DNA of 64,000 nt from Paragonimus westermani (Eukaryota; Platyhelminthes; Trematoda; Plagiorchiida; Troglotrematidae): NCBI GenBank assembly GCA_008508345.1, contig QNGE01001706.1:77010-141009 (forward strand), read 5' to 3'. The notes below the pieces were generated by a model. The model ran no database searches and had not been told where the DNA came from. It was given only the letters and a program-made list of their open reading frames with translations. Position numbers and translations under genes: made by a program. Each line of letters begins with the position of its first letter. The stretch's first letter is position 1. Shown in pieces: positions 10,236 to 22,797 of this stretch.

Positions 10236-13200
10236 CTAAGGATTGTGCGGTGCTGCGTGCCAAGGAAGACGGTTCCCCAATGACACACACACACCAATCC
10301 TTCAAATCACTCCATCCCATGCAATACTCATAATGTCTGCAGGCCTCGTTCAGTTTGTGTTCAGCTGAAGATTCTAAGCAGGGATTAAATTGCTTGTCGA
10401 CTATCTGTTTTAAACTGAGTGACATAAAGTGCAATATCATACTGATATTGGGAGAACCTGTCGCCAGATTTTATTTCCTTCATCGTGGTCACCTTTTTAT
10501 GGTGGTTTTACAATGGCATCACTTGCTTCTAGGTTTCACAAAGCACAATGCGCGGTTTTCATTCATTTCTCCTAGAGCTTGTTGGCACTGACTAGAATCT
10601 CTCTATCGGTTCTGATTCAGCCAATCTCATATGGTTATTTTGAAGTCCATGATGTTTTGTCCCAACAAAGTTGTCCAGTGTTATCACCATTGTTACACAC
10701 TGTTCGTTTTCGTGAAATAATCTAGAGTGGAACTATACTTGTTTGATTATCACCACATACGGCATCTACTTTCCCAAAATGGGTTTATCTACGGTTATGG
10801 GTCTGTTAGTAACCAACGTAAGAATATTATGCCAACAAAAAGAAATTCTATGTGCTGCAATTTTTCGCTTCTATAGATGTCCTTTATTGGCATCGCAAGT
10901 TTCGTTGTCGTTACTAATCTATATTTTGCATAGGTAGTTGTGTCACTTGAATTCCAGTTCATGACTCGTCGTTAAAACTCATATGAAGGTTCACCACTGA
11001 GATGTCGAATGTAACAACAAGTAAAACAATTTTAGACTTTCGGTATCTTTGATACTTTTAAACAAGGGAAGTAAAGAACGTAGGTTGTGAGAAACGAAAA
11101 TCATTTCGTACATTTACATTAATCACAAATCATGCAAAAGAATTATGTTCCTGAGTCGAACTGATAGGGGCTAAACATATTTCATTGAGACAACGAAGGG
11201 CAAACACCTGCCTAATCTCCGTCAACATAAGCCTAAGCCCACTATTAGATTGCATGTTTTTTGACTGGCGATCAGGCAGTAGGTGAGTGGATCAGCGCAT
11301 AACATCTGATCTCTGGTTTCACTCTTCGGAGCAACAAATTATTTTGTTCGTTGTGGGTGAGCGAACATTCCGTAGCTTAACGTACATGAAAGTGTGTCAA
11401 GTAAAAAAACGATGTGCCCCAAAATATCTTCGATCTGTGCAGGTTAAATGTGCTTAACCACGACTGACTATTTTTTCCAACCGCTTTGATGGTTGGTTGA
11501 ACTTTAGCTGCGACACCTTCATAGTCTATTGACCAATATAGTTCATTCTAAGTGTACAAGATTTACTGGCTTAAAACAGAAGAACACATTTAAGAGAAAA
11601 CTGAGTTACAAAGTTCGGAAATGATGCACACGGTTTATAATTTACGCGACACTACATGAGAAACTGAAAAACTATTCGACGTAGCCTGGATACAGTTGAT
11701 GAAAACGTAAGTGATGTGTTGAGGTTGAGTACCGGTCCACTAGGTCTACTGGCAACATGTAACGCTTACTCTCCAAGTCAGCTGTTTAGCCTTCAGGTTC
11801 TACATCATAATCTGTAACATCATGTGAGTGACCTTGTATTCAACTCATCATTGCACGCAAACTGAACCGGTAGTTCGGACACCAACTCAATATCAGCAGC
11901 AACAACAATATAAAGTACAAATTTTCTGTGCTACTAAATAAATTACACGTTGGCCGGTTAGTACACTTTGTCATGCATGATACAATAAACGCGGCACTAG
12001 ACACGACATTCAGGAGTCTACTAAAACAAGTTAAAATTGAGTGTTAGTATGCTGTCACGTCTTACATCCTGGGACTAAACTCCAGCAGGAAGGGTGAACT
12101 AATTTTTACATAGGCAAATTGCTCTATTTCGCTAGATATGGTTTATTACATCAACTGGGCGACTGAGAACCAATGAGACGACATATGCAAAATCCCGTTG
12201 TCATGCACACTCAACCAACCGGTCTGTTTCATTATCCGAACCGTATGACCGGTTTGTACTTCCAATAAATCCTAGGTAGAGCAAAACTATGAAAATATGC
12301 TGCTTTTCGGTGTAGTCCACATAAGTAATTTACTCAAGCATTAAATGATGTATGTGCTCAATGCTTAACAGACAAAAAAATAAGCCTAGATATTTACACC
12401 TAAATCTGTTATGTGTTGTACCATCCGAGAAGGTGAAAGTGGGTAACATACGTGGATCTGCTAAATATGAAGGTTTTACAGGTGGCAGCGCAAAGTAACT
12501 TCATTTTTAGTATAGTTCAACTGGTTCGAAAAATGACTTGGTTTTTTTGTCAAGGCTGAATACGGCACAGAATAAGAAAAGTGTATCGGCCGAAGACAAC
12601 AATTCCTATTGTCATTCATGTTAGAGGTAACTATGAACTTTCTTACCAACGTTCTAATTAGAAGGACCTTTATTGCTCACTCGGAATAGGCGTCCCAATT
12701 GGCTCATACAACAACGGCCGTGTTTTGCATTTCTCCTTATCATTATCAAAGTTCCCTTCTAAATATCTCTAAGTGTATGTCCGAAGGGGAATTGGGAAAA
12801 ATTGGATTCACTTAAATTTGGAGACCGTGTGCTTGAAGTTTCGTCTGTAGCATATAATGTCTGTGTAAGATAGTTTGAAGATATTATACGAAGTGCAAAG
12901 ACAACCAATTTGTGCAAATATTTTCACCAGCAACAGTATCGTGTTCAGTTAGGAAATGTATAAATATTCATAAAAACAACAAAACTTGTGGAACCTTATT
13001 AACGGCTATGATTCGAAAGTAATTTCCTGTGAATCTGAAACGGTTAACCGATGAAACCATGAATATCAACTTGCTACTTGCTCTTCAAAAGTTTCGCCTT
13101 ACAACAAATATTATTTCAGTCCACCATCATTGTCACCGGCCTTCACTTTGGCTACCTACTGACAAGTCTAGCGTGCTCACCATTTCATCTGATACCTGTA

Positions 13201-16200
13201 TACTTGAGGACGTCAGCTTTTCCATTTCGAATATTCATCACTGAGTGGCTGTTCTGTAGGTAAAGCTCTCTAACGTGAATATCCCTAATATTTTTCTCTC
13301 GGTTTTGTGAATCACTTGTTTGTGACTAAGTTCACGCCTCCAAAGCACTGATCTACCTAGAGGTGTCACGGCTTCATGGGGAATCTGGTTGCGTGTCAAA
13401 ACGTCATGTACAGTTCTTCGCGATGTCCCTAAAACAGCTTTTGGCATAGCTTTCGGCTTATATGTACACGCCTGAATTCCTATCCCTCTAGGTATTCGCA
13501 ATCACTTACGCCTCATGAAACAAAATGAAATATGGTCTGCACTACTGTTGCGTATGTATTCCAGTGAAGCATTTACTTTGCTCAAACACTTGAATCAATA
13601 ACCGCAGTTTGGCTGATCGTATCAACCCGTTCGGATTAGTTATGCAATAGGCACAATGGTATGCCCTGTGAGCATCTGAGCATGTAAACTATAGTACGAG
13701 TTCTTCACTTCGTGGATATTCGTGAGTGTGCTTCCGCCTCTCACACTGATGATTAGCCAGCCAAGCTACTCCCGATGTCAGGTGTAATAACTGAAGGCCA
13801 GCTTCAGACAATAACATTATGCCATACCTTGCAGGCTTTGTTTTAAGGCTAACACGAGGAGTCTCACTGGCATCACGATGTTTACGGTACGTCAGTTCAG
13901 GTTTGCTGGAGCTTGAGCAGACGAGGATGCTAATAAGGTTAACATATCAAGTGACCAGTTCCACTGTTTGCCATTCTGTGGGTCAGCACATGGTTTAAAA
14001 AAACCATTGACCGAGCAAGTTGCCGAGGTGTCAGACTTCAACCGGTATTGGTACATGATTTCTCAAGAGATAGAATTTAGATATGACTTGCCGTGTACAG
14101 CATGGCCCATTTCATTCTCGCTATGCTATAGATAATTCATACGTACACAATGTCTGATAAACTTTCGAGTAAGATCAGAGTGAAACCGAATTCTCTGACC
14201 AATTAATCTGGCCGCAAATGAACAAGTACTGGACTCACGTTACGCCAGCAGAAAAAGCTCGTCGTCATTCTGAGCTGAGAATGAGTGTTTTCGAACTACT
14301 CTCCCGTTCTAACAAGTTGAAGGAATGAAAAATAGGCAGCTGCCCCATAAACTGTCGATTTTTAAGTGTTGGCTTATTCTAACAGCATATTTCGGACCCC
14401 CACGATGATATTGTGACTGACAGTTGACAGTGTAAACATAACCATGGGCTGAAAACTGAATGATGTTAGAAGTCATTCCATGCTACACTATTTGTCAATT
14501 TGTTGTAATGACGGTTCCGTACCTAGCAAAGCGAAAAAGTGCAAAAACCTAGTATTCTTTGATTTTGCTGTAACACATGCTCATGCATTCAGAGGTCTGA
14601 TTTCGGCAGACTCAGTGATACATAACTTTAGTGTATCCAGTTCAATTTCAGTATATTCACAGGTTTTTAGCTTTCAGTTGGACAACAAATCAGAATGTGT
14701 TGGACCACTTTCAGAAGTGTGGTTGATCTGAGTAGAAGAAACTGAGAGGAAATCTAGCGGCTTGCAAGCACGTTAACAACAAACACTGGAATGCAACCAT
14801 GCGACAGATCGGCGTGTAGACACATCTCATGACTCGTAGGTGAGGTCCAGATGGGTTTTGTGGCATGGAAAGTGTAATAAATTACTACGTGCAAACTACT
14901 TGTGGGTGCGTTTGTACATCGAGGACTTTCGACTCCGACTTTTGTGACAGAAGAATCTGACCACAGACAACGTTAATCCTAAACCGATCGAGTAGAAGTT
15001 TGTTACTTTCGGCAGTTTCGTGCGCTCCCATACAAGCAGATCACAGACACAAATAGCTTCTATCTACCTGACGTCCTGTTCTTTGTGTACACTCGCTCCA
15101 GATTTTTCTCTCAGACGTTTTCACTTGCCTATTTGGAATAGTTGTGTTAGCGAATGTCCAAGATGCGGAAAATTTGGTCTTTTCTCAGTTTTCTCCAGCA
15201 CACTGAGAAGTAACCTAACATAGTCAGCGTATCTGGATAGGAGATCTTCATATGCGCATTGGTTCTTCCTGTGTTCCATCAGAAAACGTTCCCAGCAGGT
15301 GATGTGTCTTTTTTTAATAAAGGCAACGGTAGTGTGTATTCATTGTGGTATGACATAAATTCAGTGCACATTAACCAATCACGAACATTTGACTTTTTAA
15401 GTTTACCATAAATTACAGCTTTTAATTACCAAACTTAGTGTGAACGACAGTTTGGCTAGATGTGCACCGTGTTGATAGCCAACACGGTCATGCACGAACA
15501 CATAAACCCGCATTTCGTTTCATTTAGCGCGGCCGTCTCAATCTTAGTCGTGCTGTTACAAAATATGTTTGATTAGACCCACATATGTTTACAAAGGAAT
15601 GCAACGCATAGTGTTTTGGAATTTCGTACGCGTGTGCCATGAACAAAATATGGTGTTTTTGAGCAGACACACACAGCAAACATAAGCGCAACGAACCCTA
15701 AGCCATCTGGCGGTTAGCCGGAGGTTCATGGGTCAGCACATAAATTTCAAGGACGTGATCGAACTCCTAACGAGGTTAATTTCACGGACAGAAATTGATC
15801 TACACGTGACCAAAGGCGCACGCTGGTCACGCCATTACGTTGCTCACACAAATATAGGGTAAGGGAAAATAAATTATAAAAATCCTATCAAACTATAATC
15901 CTGTGTTTGCCATACTCACTCCAATAGTTATAGGAAACCGTGTCAATCTCGAAGTCTATCATCACAGACTCGCATTACTTGGCTAGCCATGTTTGATTAC
16001 GGCCCATGGTCATTTAAGTTGTTGGCGCGAAGTTTACTTATAATCAGAAGATTATAACGCCAGTGAGTATATATATATGTGCGTATATAGATAGATAACT
16101 AGTAGTGTACCATATATGAGCGAATAACAAAGCTGTGCAACGAAATGTTGGGACTTATTGAAACCTTAAGAGCACTGTGGAAATGGTTGTTCTGGTTCAC

Positions 16201-17382
16201 TGCTTGAACAAGTGGAGATTTACAGGGTGTGACGAAGAGATGGTTTGATGTGAGCGTAATCCGACTTGCAATTCCTTTGCAGCTGTGCAAGCCTTGGAGT
16301 CATAATCCTCTCGGTGCAACTGTGTATCGCTTAGCCCGTGTCCACCAGTCCTGTAAACACGCGGAAGAGGGCCTGATGGCTTTTTGGTTTGTTTTGTTCA
16401 GTGTTCCTGACTAATGACAGTCCCAAACCATGTGCGTGTGGAGGAATGCAAGACAGGATGGTACAGTTGTGTCAGACGGGATGGGCATCCACTCGTGTCA
16501 GTGAGCATGTTTGTTAGTCTAGGTCACTTAACAAATCGGAATGTAGGCTAAAAGGCTACCAGACGTTGAACCGTGTTACCTAATAAAAGGTGTCAACGCG
16601 GTTATTAGTGCAGACAGAAAAAAACGTGTCAAAGTGTGTCAGTTATGTGTCCTCTCAACAGAACACCTGCAGTTTTGGCATATCAATTACGTTTGAGACC
16701 TTGTGTTTCGAAACCTGTATTGAAGACGAAGATTGATAGAAAATTGGCATTCATTGGTTCAGATTTCGGTGACGAAAGAAACTTCTCTCTGATGAGTGAT
16801 CGACGAGCCACTGACGGCCTACTTGAATTCGATTCAAAAAGTCTGGAAGTCGGAGGTTTTTAAGAATTTGGTTGTGTTGATCTATCCAGAAAAGATGTTT
16901 TGCTTGGGACATTGTTCGTCATTACACCGATTACGGGTCATGTGGAAATACGTCATAACGTTCGCACACACTGGTTGAGGAAGTTAAGCATCCGTTGCGA
17001 AACACTGAATGTTAATATCTTTGTTCCAGTGTACAACCAGAATCTATCTGCGTTTTTGACTGTTTTTATTGTACTTTTGGGTCATTTCAGTTAAACAACC
17101 TAAAACAGGTTAATCCTCGCTGCCCAAAACGACCGACAGTTGCGATATTGTGTTAGAGTAAACTCTAACTTTGCAACAACTTCCATATTGTGTTGAGGGC
17201 CGCTTTCGATGAGCTACTTCAACTTGCACTGAACTTAATCTAGGTGGTTGGCATCTTTATTCATGTGTACCAATGACGGTTGCGCTTCACGTTTCAGCGT
17301 ATGTTTGAGTGATCCAAACTGACGAATCTAAGTTAAATGGGAGTTCACAGAGATTTTTGAAACACTGAGTTCCCTTTATCCT
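10236..17382. other. Seven-kb intronic stretch, nothing assignable
   Basis: There is no host exon or element I can support. Short ORFs exist, for example 13238-13501 on the minus strand with a helix-turn-helix-like stretch (AVLGTSRRTVHDVL), but none has a recognisable family. Short AT-rich simple sequence lies near 16065-16100. Confidence 0.4.
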
Positions 17383-17571
17383 GTTCATCAGGACAGTGAG
17401 AGGACATACATTGTGAGACGCAAGTGTTTCGTTTATTTTCATCAGTCGGTTACGTAAAACATTCGGTAATATAGGTTAAACGCGTAACTTCAAAGCAATG
17501 AAATGAACGAACATCACATAGTTGCAGTCAGGATCAACATTGCCTCTGCATACCAACACCCGAACAGAAAT

Positions 17572-17754
17572 CCGTCGTCTTCGATCGCGAAACACCTAAT
17601 CGCAACATGTCACGTGGTCGACCCCGCCACTTCGTTCACGGTCCTATTGCGCAATCGCGACCCTAGATTGTTGGCGTTCTCCGGGGCAGTGTTAATCAAG
17701 CGTCACACACCGGTCCTTTGTTGGCAAACGGTATTTGAAAATAAACGGTACTGA
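17572..17754 (+). pseudogene. Penelope-like polyprotein C-terminal fragment
   Basis: The translation contains SSSIAKHLIATCHVVDPATS, FTVLLRNRDPRLLAF and AVLIKRHTPVLC. This corresponds to the region after the GIY-YIG endonuclease in Penelope-like elements (pattern SSIA-HLI-TGH-VD ... F-VL-RNR ... A--I----P-LC-Q). It is open without a stop for about 60 codons. The reverse transcriptase and the endonuclease core are absent, so it cannot be functional. Confidence 0.75.
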
Positions 17755-17874
17755 CGCAATCAATTTTGTTGCCGTGCCAATGTTGATCTTGATTGCAACT
17801 ATGTGTTGTTCGTTCATTTCATTGTTCTGACGCTACGCGCCTAACCTATATTGCCGAATGTTTCATGTAACCGA

Positions 17875-17903
17875 CTGATGAGAATAAAAGAAATGCTTGC
17901 ATC
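17875..17903 (+). ncRNA. Hammerhead-like core in the right Penelope arm
   Basis: The order is CTGATGA, then GAATAAAA where stem II should be, then GAAA, a perfect AUGC-UU-GCAU stem III, and C17. Stem II has no pairing and stem I pairs for only two bases (AG/UC...), so this is a decayed ribozyme. The left arm read on the minus strand has CTGATGA and CGAAAC with a one-mismatch stem III. Confidence 0.5.
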
Positions 17904-17937
17904 TCTCAATGTATGTCTTCTTGCTGTCCTGATGAAC

Positions 17938-18494
17938 TCTCACAGAACTCATGCTGAAAGGCGGTCATTAAGAAAAATATTGGTTTCAACCAGCTGTAAC
18001 AGAAAACCTACCTAGTTCTAGTGATTGTCAAGCTGTTTGTATCTAGTTAAACCTCCCCCACCATGCGTATCTGGGTTTCGAATCTTGAACCTGTGAGCAA
18101 GTATTAGCCAGGCTCACTTGATGGGTATGGCTAAATTGACACTTCTTTGTGCTCCTTCCTCTACTGTTACTCTGTCGCGATCAGTTTCGCATCGGTTTGG
18201 CACATAAGATGAATTTGATCTGAACTTGCAGAGTACATAAGCGATGATCATCGTATAGTTGAGTAAGCGGATAACAACTTGACCTTGAAACATTGGGATG
18301 GCCATTTAGAATCTCACTGCAGTTATCCATATTTGCTAAGCGTAAAAAGATCACTGCGGATCAGTACACGCACATAATCCTAATACATGTGCATCCGTAG
18401 TCCGTGCAGCCCCCCAAGCAGAAATGGGTCGCGTTCGTTCACAACAATGCAGTTAGCAGATCAGTTACGTTGTCTTCTGTCGAAGTGATCGGAC
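17938..18494. other. Non-coding stretch
   Basis: No gene or repeat family was recognised between the Penelope-like element and the next SINE. Confidence 0.4.
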
Positions 18495-18770
18495 AATCAG
18501 ATCATTGCTCACGGGTGAATGTGGCTGAGCGTTCATTATGGTAATTTGATTAATGGCGCACTGTTCATCAAGTTCGCCCCATGAAGGCGTGGCCGGAGTT
18601 CTAGTCGAGGCCATGGCAAGGCTGTACACTACTGACGAGCTCTAATGAGAGCGAAACTCGAGTCCAGTGTTTCTTTTTGAAAGAGGAGTGCGACAGCTGC
18701 GATCATTTATGGGTGATGTCCACTTTTTATGAAAACCAGAAGCCCCTACTGCTCATCAGTATCTGACTCG
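18495..18770 (+). mobile_element. tRNA-headed SINE with hammerhead ribozyme (copy A)
   Basis: Order: a 5' leader (gatcattgctcacgggtgaa, then gctgagcgttca), a tRNA-like head (aatggcgcactgttcatcaa as A-box region; the B box is eroded to gagttctagtcg), the hammerhead domain at 18625-18671, then a tail (cagctgcgatcatttatggg, ending ctactgctcatcagta). The same order is seen at 32.6, 56.3 and 57.0 kb. A pol III-promoter head with a downstream hammerhead matches the design known for the schistosome Sm-alpha SINE-like family. Whether this is the same family needs alignment. Confidence 0.8.
18625..18671 (+). ncRNA. Hammerhead ribozyme, nearly intact (SINE copy A)
   Basis: Self-cleaving RNA motif. The core CTGACGA starts at 18632. 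Stem II is GCTCT/AGAGC with an AATG loop, followed by GAAA at 18653. Stem III is ACU-CG-AGU, and cleavage is expected after C18664 (GUC). Stem I pairs ACACT with AGTGT, but the pair next to the cleavage site is an A-C mismatch. All catalytic core bases are present. Stem III is very short and self-complementary, so activity as a dimer is likelier than as a monomer. Confidence 0.8.
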
Positions 18771-20507
18771 TGAAAACTTTAATCTACGGTTGGACAGATT
18801 CAAGTTTTAGCTGTACTCGCAGATGTAATCAGTTCACCATAAGTTAGATTTAAAAAGCTTTAAGCTCATTAAAGAAATGTCGTGTACTGTGCTGACTTTC
18901 AGTCTCTGTGTTTATTTGCCTGTTGTGACACTGCCGTCTAAGTATGTTGTCATCGTGTACGTCAACCATCCACCAACTTTTACCATCCCACTGAAACGGA
19001 GACAATAATATACGAGCCCTTGACCACAAACTCGCCACTAAAATGTACATACTTACTCAATGGATTAGGATTCGCTTACGCATCCTCCCTATAAGAGCTT
19101 TCACTGTTCAAATTAAATATCTACATTGTCTCTTCAGCTTTCTACTGTTGATCGACAGCGCGTGCATGAAAATGAAGTGCGATCAAGGTAGAGTAGCTTT
19201 TATCGCGATTGTTACGCATAACAACAAATGACAGTACGCAAACAAATAAAAGTTATGCTTCGGAGGGTAACTTTAGTCACAGTCTGAACGGTAAGTGTGC
19301 AATTGATTTAGCAACCAGACTAGGTGAATTTGTCAAACTATATAGGTCCTGTGACCACCACCGCAATCCACATAGAGGTTGTCCATTAAACAAGTCCTGA
19401 CCTGTTCTTTCTCAAGGTTGCTCTACGTTGCCACAGTAAGAACATGCAGCACAGAGAAATTACGTACACATCTGCGTGGGTGAATTATGGAGGTTCACGC
19501 AGGTAACTTAAAAGTACTTAAGGTGACTGTTATTCTACCTTGAACTCCCTGAGAACACGTCACCAAAATGTCGTGAACTTCGTATAACCATTGTATAGAC
19601 ACAGCTACAATGTGGTTCATTATTCATTGTAACCGACAGGCCTGAACAGGATTTTGGTAACAAAATCTGCAAGTGCTATCTTTTGTGCGTTTATTGGTGA
19701 TACACCTGTACCTCTTGCTGAAAGTGTCTGGTGGATCGAGTGATCCCAAGATTTCTTCAAACTTCAAAATGGCGGTTTAGTAAAACACGGTTTTATTGTA
19801 TGAAAACGAAAACCACTATGTTATGTATACTAGAACTGTCTCACTTATGGGATTAAGCAGGCTACTAAAAATTACCTATGAATTATCCGATAGGATCAAA
19901 TTCGGTCTAATAAATGGTGATCAAGGAAGGGTGGTAGAATTCACTAAACGGACAGTGTTCAAATCAGCTTAAAAAAGAGGCTACCCACAAGGTATAAGAG
20001 AGATAAACGTACGATAAGGAAATGAAATTGGATGGAAACTTGCTAGCTGTATGCGGACACTATGCCGGTTTACACCATCTACCGGAAAAAAGTTATAAAA
20101 AGTGTAGCGAAGACGAGGGGCAATCAGTCTAAATGAATCCACTTGGAATAAAATGGGTCAGCTACACGACAAGTCTATGATCAACATTTTGCCAGGACAA
20201 ATTAAACTTTGTCCATCCAAATTGACGGGGTGAAAACAAGCGACAACTCATTTACAAACTAAACAAATCCTAATAAGCTCGAACCAGTTTGGTAAATGGA
20301 TACTTTCAGCTTGATTTCGGCTCTAACCCACTTAAAAAATTGCAAAAGTATTTTGGACATCTCGAAAGGCATTCGATGCGCCGGTCTTCAAAAGTCTATG
20401 GACCGAACTACGTTCACAGAGATGTCTCTACGAACATAGAGGAGCAGTGTTTCCAGACGTTTAACACTGCAATTTACTAAAAAAAGGAGTTATTCTTCAA
20501 CTAATAA
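18771..20507. other. Non-coding stretch
   Basis: No assignable feature. Short ORFs here show no family resemblance. Confidence 0.4.
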
Positions 20508-20719
20508 CTATTGTGGACTCTCCAGCAAATCCGGAAAATTTTCAAATCCATTTTTAGATGAGTAGAGCACACAGTGTGAAAACCAACTGGGAGGCGAATC
20601 GCTTGCCTTTCCAGTCCGCATCAGTCTGTAATCTAGCAGCACATAGTGTTGGTTGACTTCGTACTGTAAATCGTAGTCTTTTGAACTGTCATCCATGAAT
20701 TCACAATTGTCGTCATTAA
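20508..20719 (-). CDS. Possible terminal exon, unidentified
   Basis: On the minus strand a good acceptor (caacgtttgcag|GTT) is followed by 70 codons, including VNDDNCEFMDDSSKDYD and YVLLDYRLMRTGKASDSPPS, ending in TAG. The composition (acidic start, no low complexity) looks protein-like, but I recognise no domain. It lies in the long intron of the synaptotagmin-like gene on the same strand. It could be an alternative last exon, a LIN9 5' exon, or chance. An internal AAG|GCAAGC could act as a non-canonical GC donor. Confidence 0.3.
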
Positions 20720-21732
20720 CCTGCAAACGTTGAATGATACTACAATATTCACTCCTCCATTTAGCCCTAGATGCGCCGCACTGTTATCAACACGTTCTTA
20801 GCTACATTTCGCTTTGACTGGATAGCCGTTATCTTTCTTGACATATTAGAAAGTTCTCAATTGAACATCGCTAATGAAGGACGATAGGTTCCGTATTCGC
20901 ATGAACATTTCAATCGGCCTCTTTTAAAATCAAACATTAGACTTGTGTTCCGGTCTCGCCATGAAGGAGTTTGAACTTTGGGTTTACAGAACCTTTAAGC
21001 AGCCGCATTGTTCACTGCAACACTGATCTCATGTTAAGTACAATCAGATTGTCCACCGCATCTGTTGAAGGTAAATGCTGCGGTTACCAGATCATCTCTG
21101 TTGGAAACAATAACTCTATGACTACGGGGTTTTAGTAGAGCAGAAAACAAGAAATTCGCTATAAAATTGATTGATAAAGACTAATTATTCATTCACACAC
21201 CAACAAAGGCTGAAGCATTTTACTAGTAAAATGCATCGGTTTGCCACGATGTCACGGGAGTAGGTTTGTATTGTGTTGGTCGTTTGGGAATTACCTATTG
21301 TCTTTAAGATGTGCTCTTGTAAAACCTACACATGAAAGTAGCATTAAAATAGAGGAGGCCGAAACCTAAAAATTATGCATCGTTTGAATTGCTGTTTACT
21401 TACTTTAACACACTTATCACTCAGCAAACAGCTCATTGCTTTCACACTGTCTCATTAGTTCGTTAGGTGAAATAAGTTTGCAGTAAAATTCTTACCTGAC
21501 ACAACTCACTCTCTTTATTCGGAAAACCACAGGTGCATCATTGTATCTTCCATGTGATCTTAATACAAACCTTTACTAACGCGTATCCGACTTAACTAGT
21601 CCTATGTTGTTCCTTAGTTAAGTGGAATTAGAGAAAAACTCAACCTTCTTACTCTTGACTTATGCCCGGAGCAGAATTCATAGTTTTTCCCTCAGCTCGT
21701 ATCGAATCTGACTGTTCGTTAACTTTTCCTGA
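20720..21732. other. Non-coding stretch
   Basis: Nothing recognised. Confidence 0.4.
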
Positions 21733-21862
21733 ATTTTAGATGAGACCAGACTGTGAAAAGTCAGGGCTTCGGCTGGATTCGAACCAGCGACAGACACAGC
21801 ATGCCTCAACGCGGAAAACGCTCTACCAGCTGAGATNTTCACAGTTGGGTCTCATCTAAAAT
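21733..21862 (-). repeat. tRNA-like unit between 25-bp inverted flanks
   Basis: Flanks 21733-21757 and 21838-21862 pair in 23 of 25 positions. The enclosed minus strand has a canonical A box (tcagctggtagagcg), a B box (ggttcgaatcc) and a perfect T-arm (GCTGG TTCGAAT CCAGC), but the anticodon arm is poor. This is more likely the head of a tRNA-derived SINE than a working tRNA gene. A second, more decayed relative is at 37.4 kb. Position 21837 is undetermined (n). Confidence 0.65.
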
Positions 21863-22084
21863 CACAAATCTGCCACAATGCTCATTAGTAACTTTTCCTG
21901 AAGTTTGTTTCATTATTTCATGGTAAACACGGCTACTTGTAGATTTCGTGTATGAAAAGCAAAAATTTCTTTCTCTGTTTGTCAAAATCCTGTTATCGAC
22001 TTAACATCAAGCATTTCACATGACTTACACTGTTTTCTCGAAACAGTCATGCAGTATGACCGATACTCACAAGATGTCGAGCGT

Positions 22085-22310
22085 TCGCGTATGATTATAT
22101 AAGGCCAGTGGCAGAGTAGTCAGCATGGCTACTTAGAAACGCTTGACCTTAATTTAAATCCTGGGATATGCTAACGAGCTCAGGTAAGAGTGAAACTTGA
22201 GTAAATTGCTTCTGTCTGAATGAAAATGGCTGAAAAGGATCTATGTGAATTTGAAACCTGCTATCAATTGAGTGAAGTTAGATTTATGTTAAACATTTCT
22301 CGACATTTGG
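22085..22310 (+). mobile_element. Decayed hammerhead SINE (copy F)
   Basis: Remnants of the ribozyme are gctaacgagctcaggtaaga followed by gtgaaacttgag, and the tail is ggctgaaaaggatctatgtg followed by gaa and ctgctatcaattgagtg. Compared with copy B, the core CTGACGA is now CTAACGA and stem II is disrupted. The head is barely visible (gtggcagagtagtcagcatg). Confidence 0.5.
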
Positions 22311-22464
22311 CCAGTGACCAAACTTAATTATATCACGGGTTAGGAATCATTTATGGGCCACAATTGAGACTGTGTCTAACCCATTCCTAAGTGGGCGGTT
22401 GGTCATCCGTTTCAAATGGTTTACAACAATGGAGTGCCAACACTCATTAGTGGCGTTGATGGAT

Positions 22465-22797
22465 TCAAACGTAAACTGATTGAGAAAATCTGCTTGAACA
22501 GTATATCTGCTGGAACATCGGTGGATCCCGTACGACAGTGGGGGTTGAGTGACTAATTGAGTTCAAATGCGAGCTTTTGGAGCTTCCAGTGCAGCCCCGT
22601 AGCGTAGCTAAAAGATCATCTGCTGTGTCTGACAGACTGTCTCCGCCGTTGATTTGAATCCAGCCGGAGCTCAGGATTTCCGCAGTTGGATCTCCTTCAA
22701 AGTGATCAAAACTTGACAAACCTCTCAAAGTTACTGGAACCATAGATTGCCGAAGCATATACAAACTCTTATGGTTTCCGAAATTGGTGGTAAGCAA
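22465..22797 (-). CDS. Exon-like minus-strand ORF, unidentified
   Basis: The open frame includes MVPVTLRGLSSFDHFEGDPT, AEILSSGWIQINGGDSLSDT and ADDLLATLRGCTGSSKSSHL, and ends in TGA. The residue mix looks like real protein rather than random translation, but no domain is recognised. No clear acceptor (best candidate: aaaccataag|AG) and no clear donor is visible, so its boundaries and status are unsure. It shares strand with the synaptotagmin-like and LIN9 exons. Confidence 0.25.
   Translation of the reverse strand: MLTTNFGNHKSLYMLRQSMVPVTLRGLSSFDHFEGDPTAEILSSGWIQINGGDSLSDTADDLLATLRGCTGSSKSSHLNSISHSTPTVVRDPPMFQQIYCSSRFSQSVYV

Larger units (their letters stand above)
17383..17937 (+). mobile_element. 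Truncated Penelope-like element between 160-bp inverted arms
   Basis: Arms 17383-17542 and 17778-17937 are inverted copies of equal length with many mismatches. Matching landmarks are gttcatcaggacag, atcagtcggtta, aacattcgg and atgaacgaacatcacatagt. Between them lies a short coding remnant of the C-terminal end of a Penelope-like polyprotein. Penelope-like elements are commonly 5'-truncated and flanked by terminal repeats (pLTRs) in direct or inverted orientation. Each arm contains a hammerhead-like core. Confidence 0.8.

Noticed and set aside
13238..13501. Minus-strand ORF with a helix-turn-helix-like stretch
   Set aside because: There is no second conserved block of any transposase, and the similarity is too weak to call.
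21760..21836. Functional tRNA gene
   Set aside because: The anticodon arm is poor, there is an undetermined base, and a decayed relative exists at 37.4 kb, so a tRNA-derived repeat is likelier.
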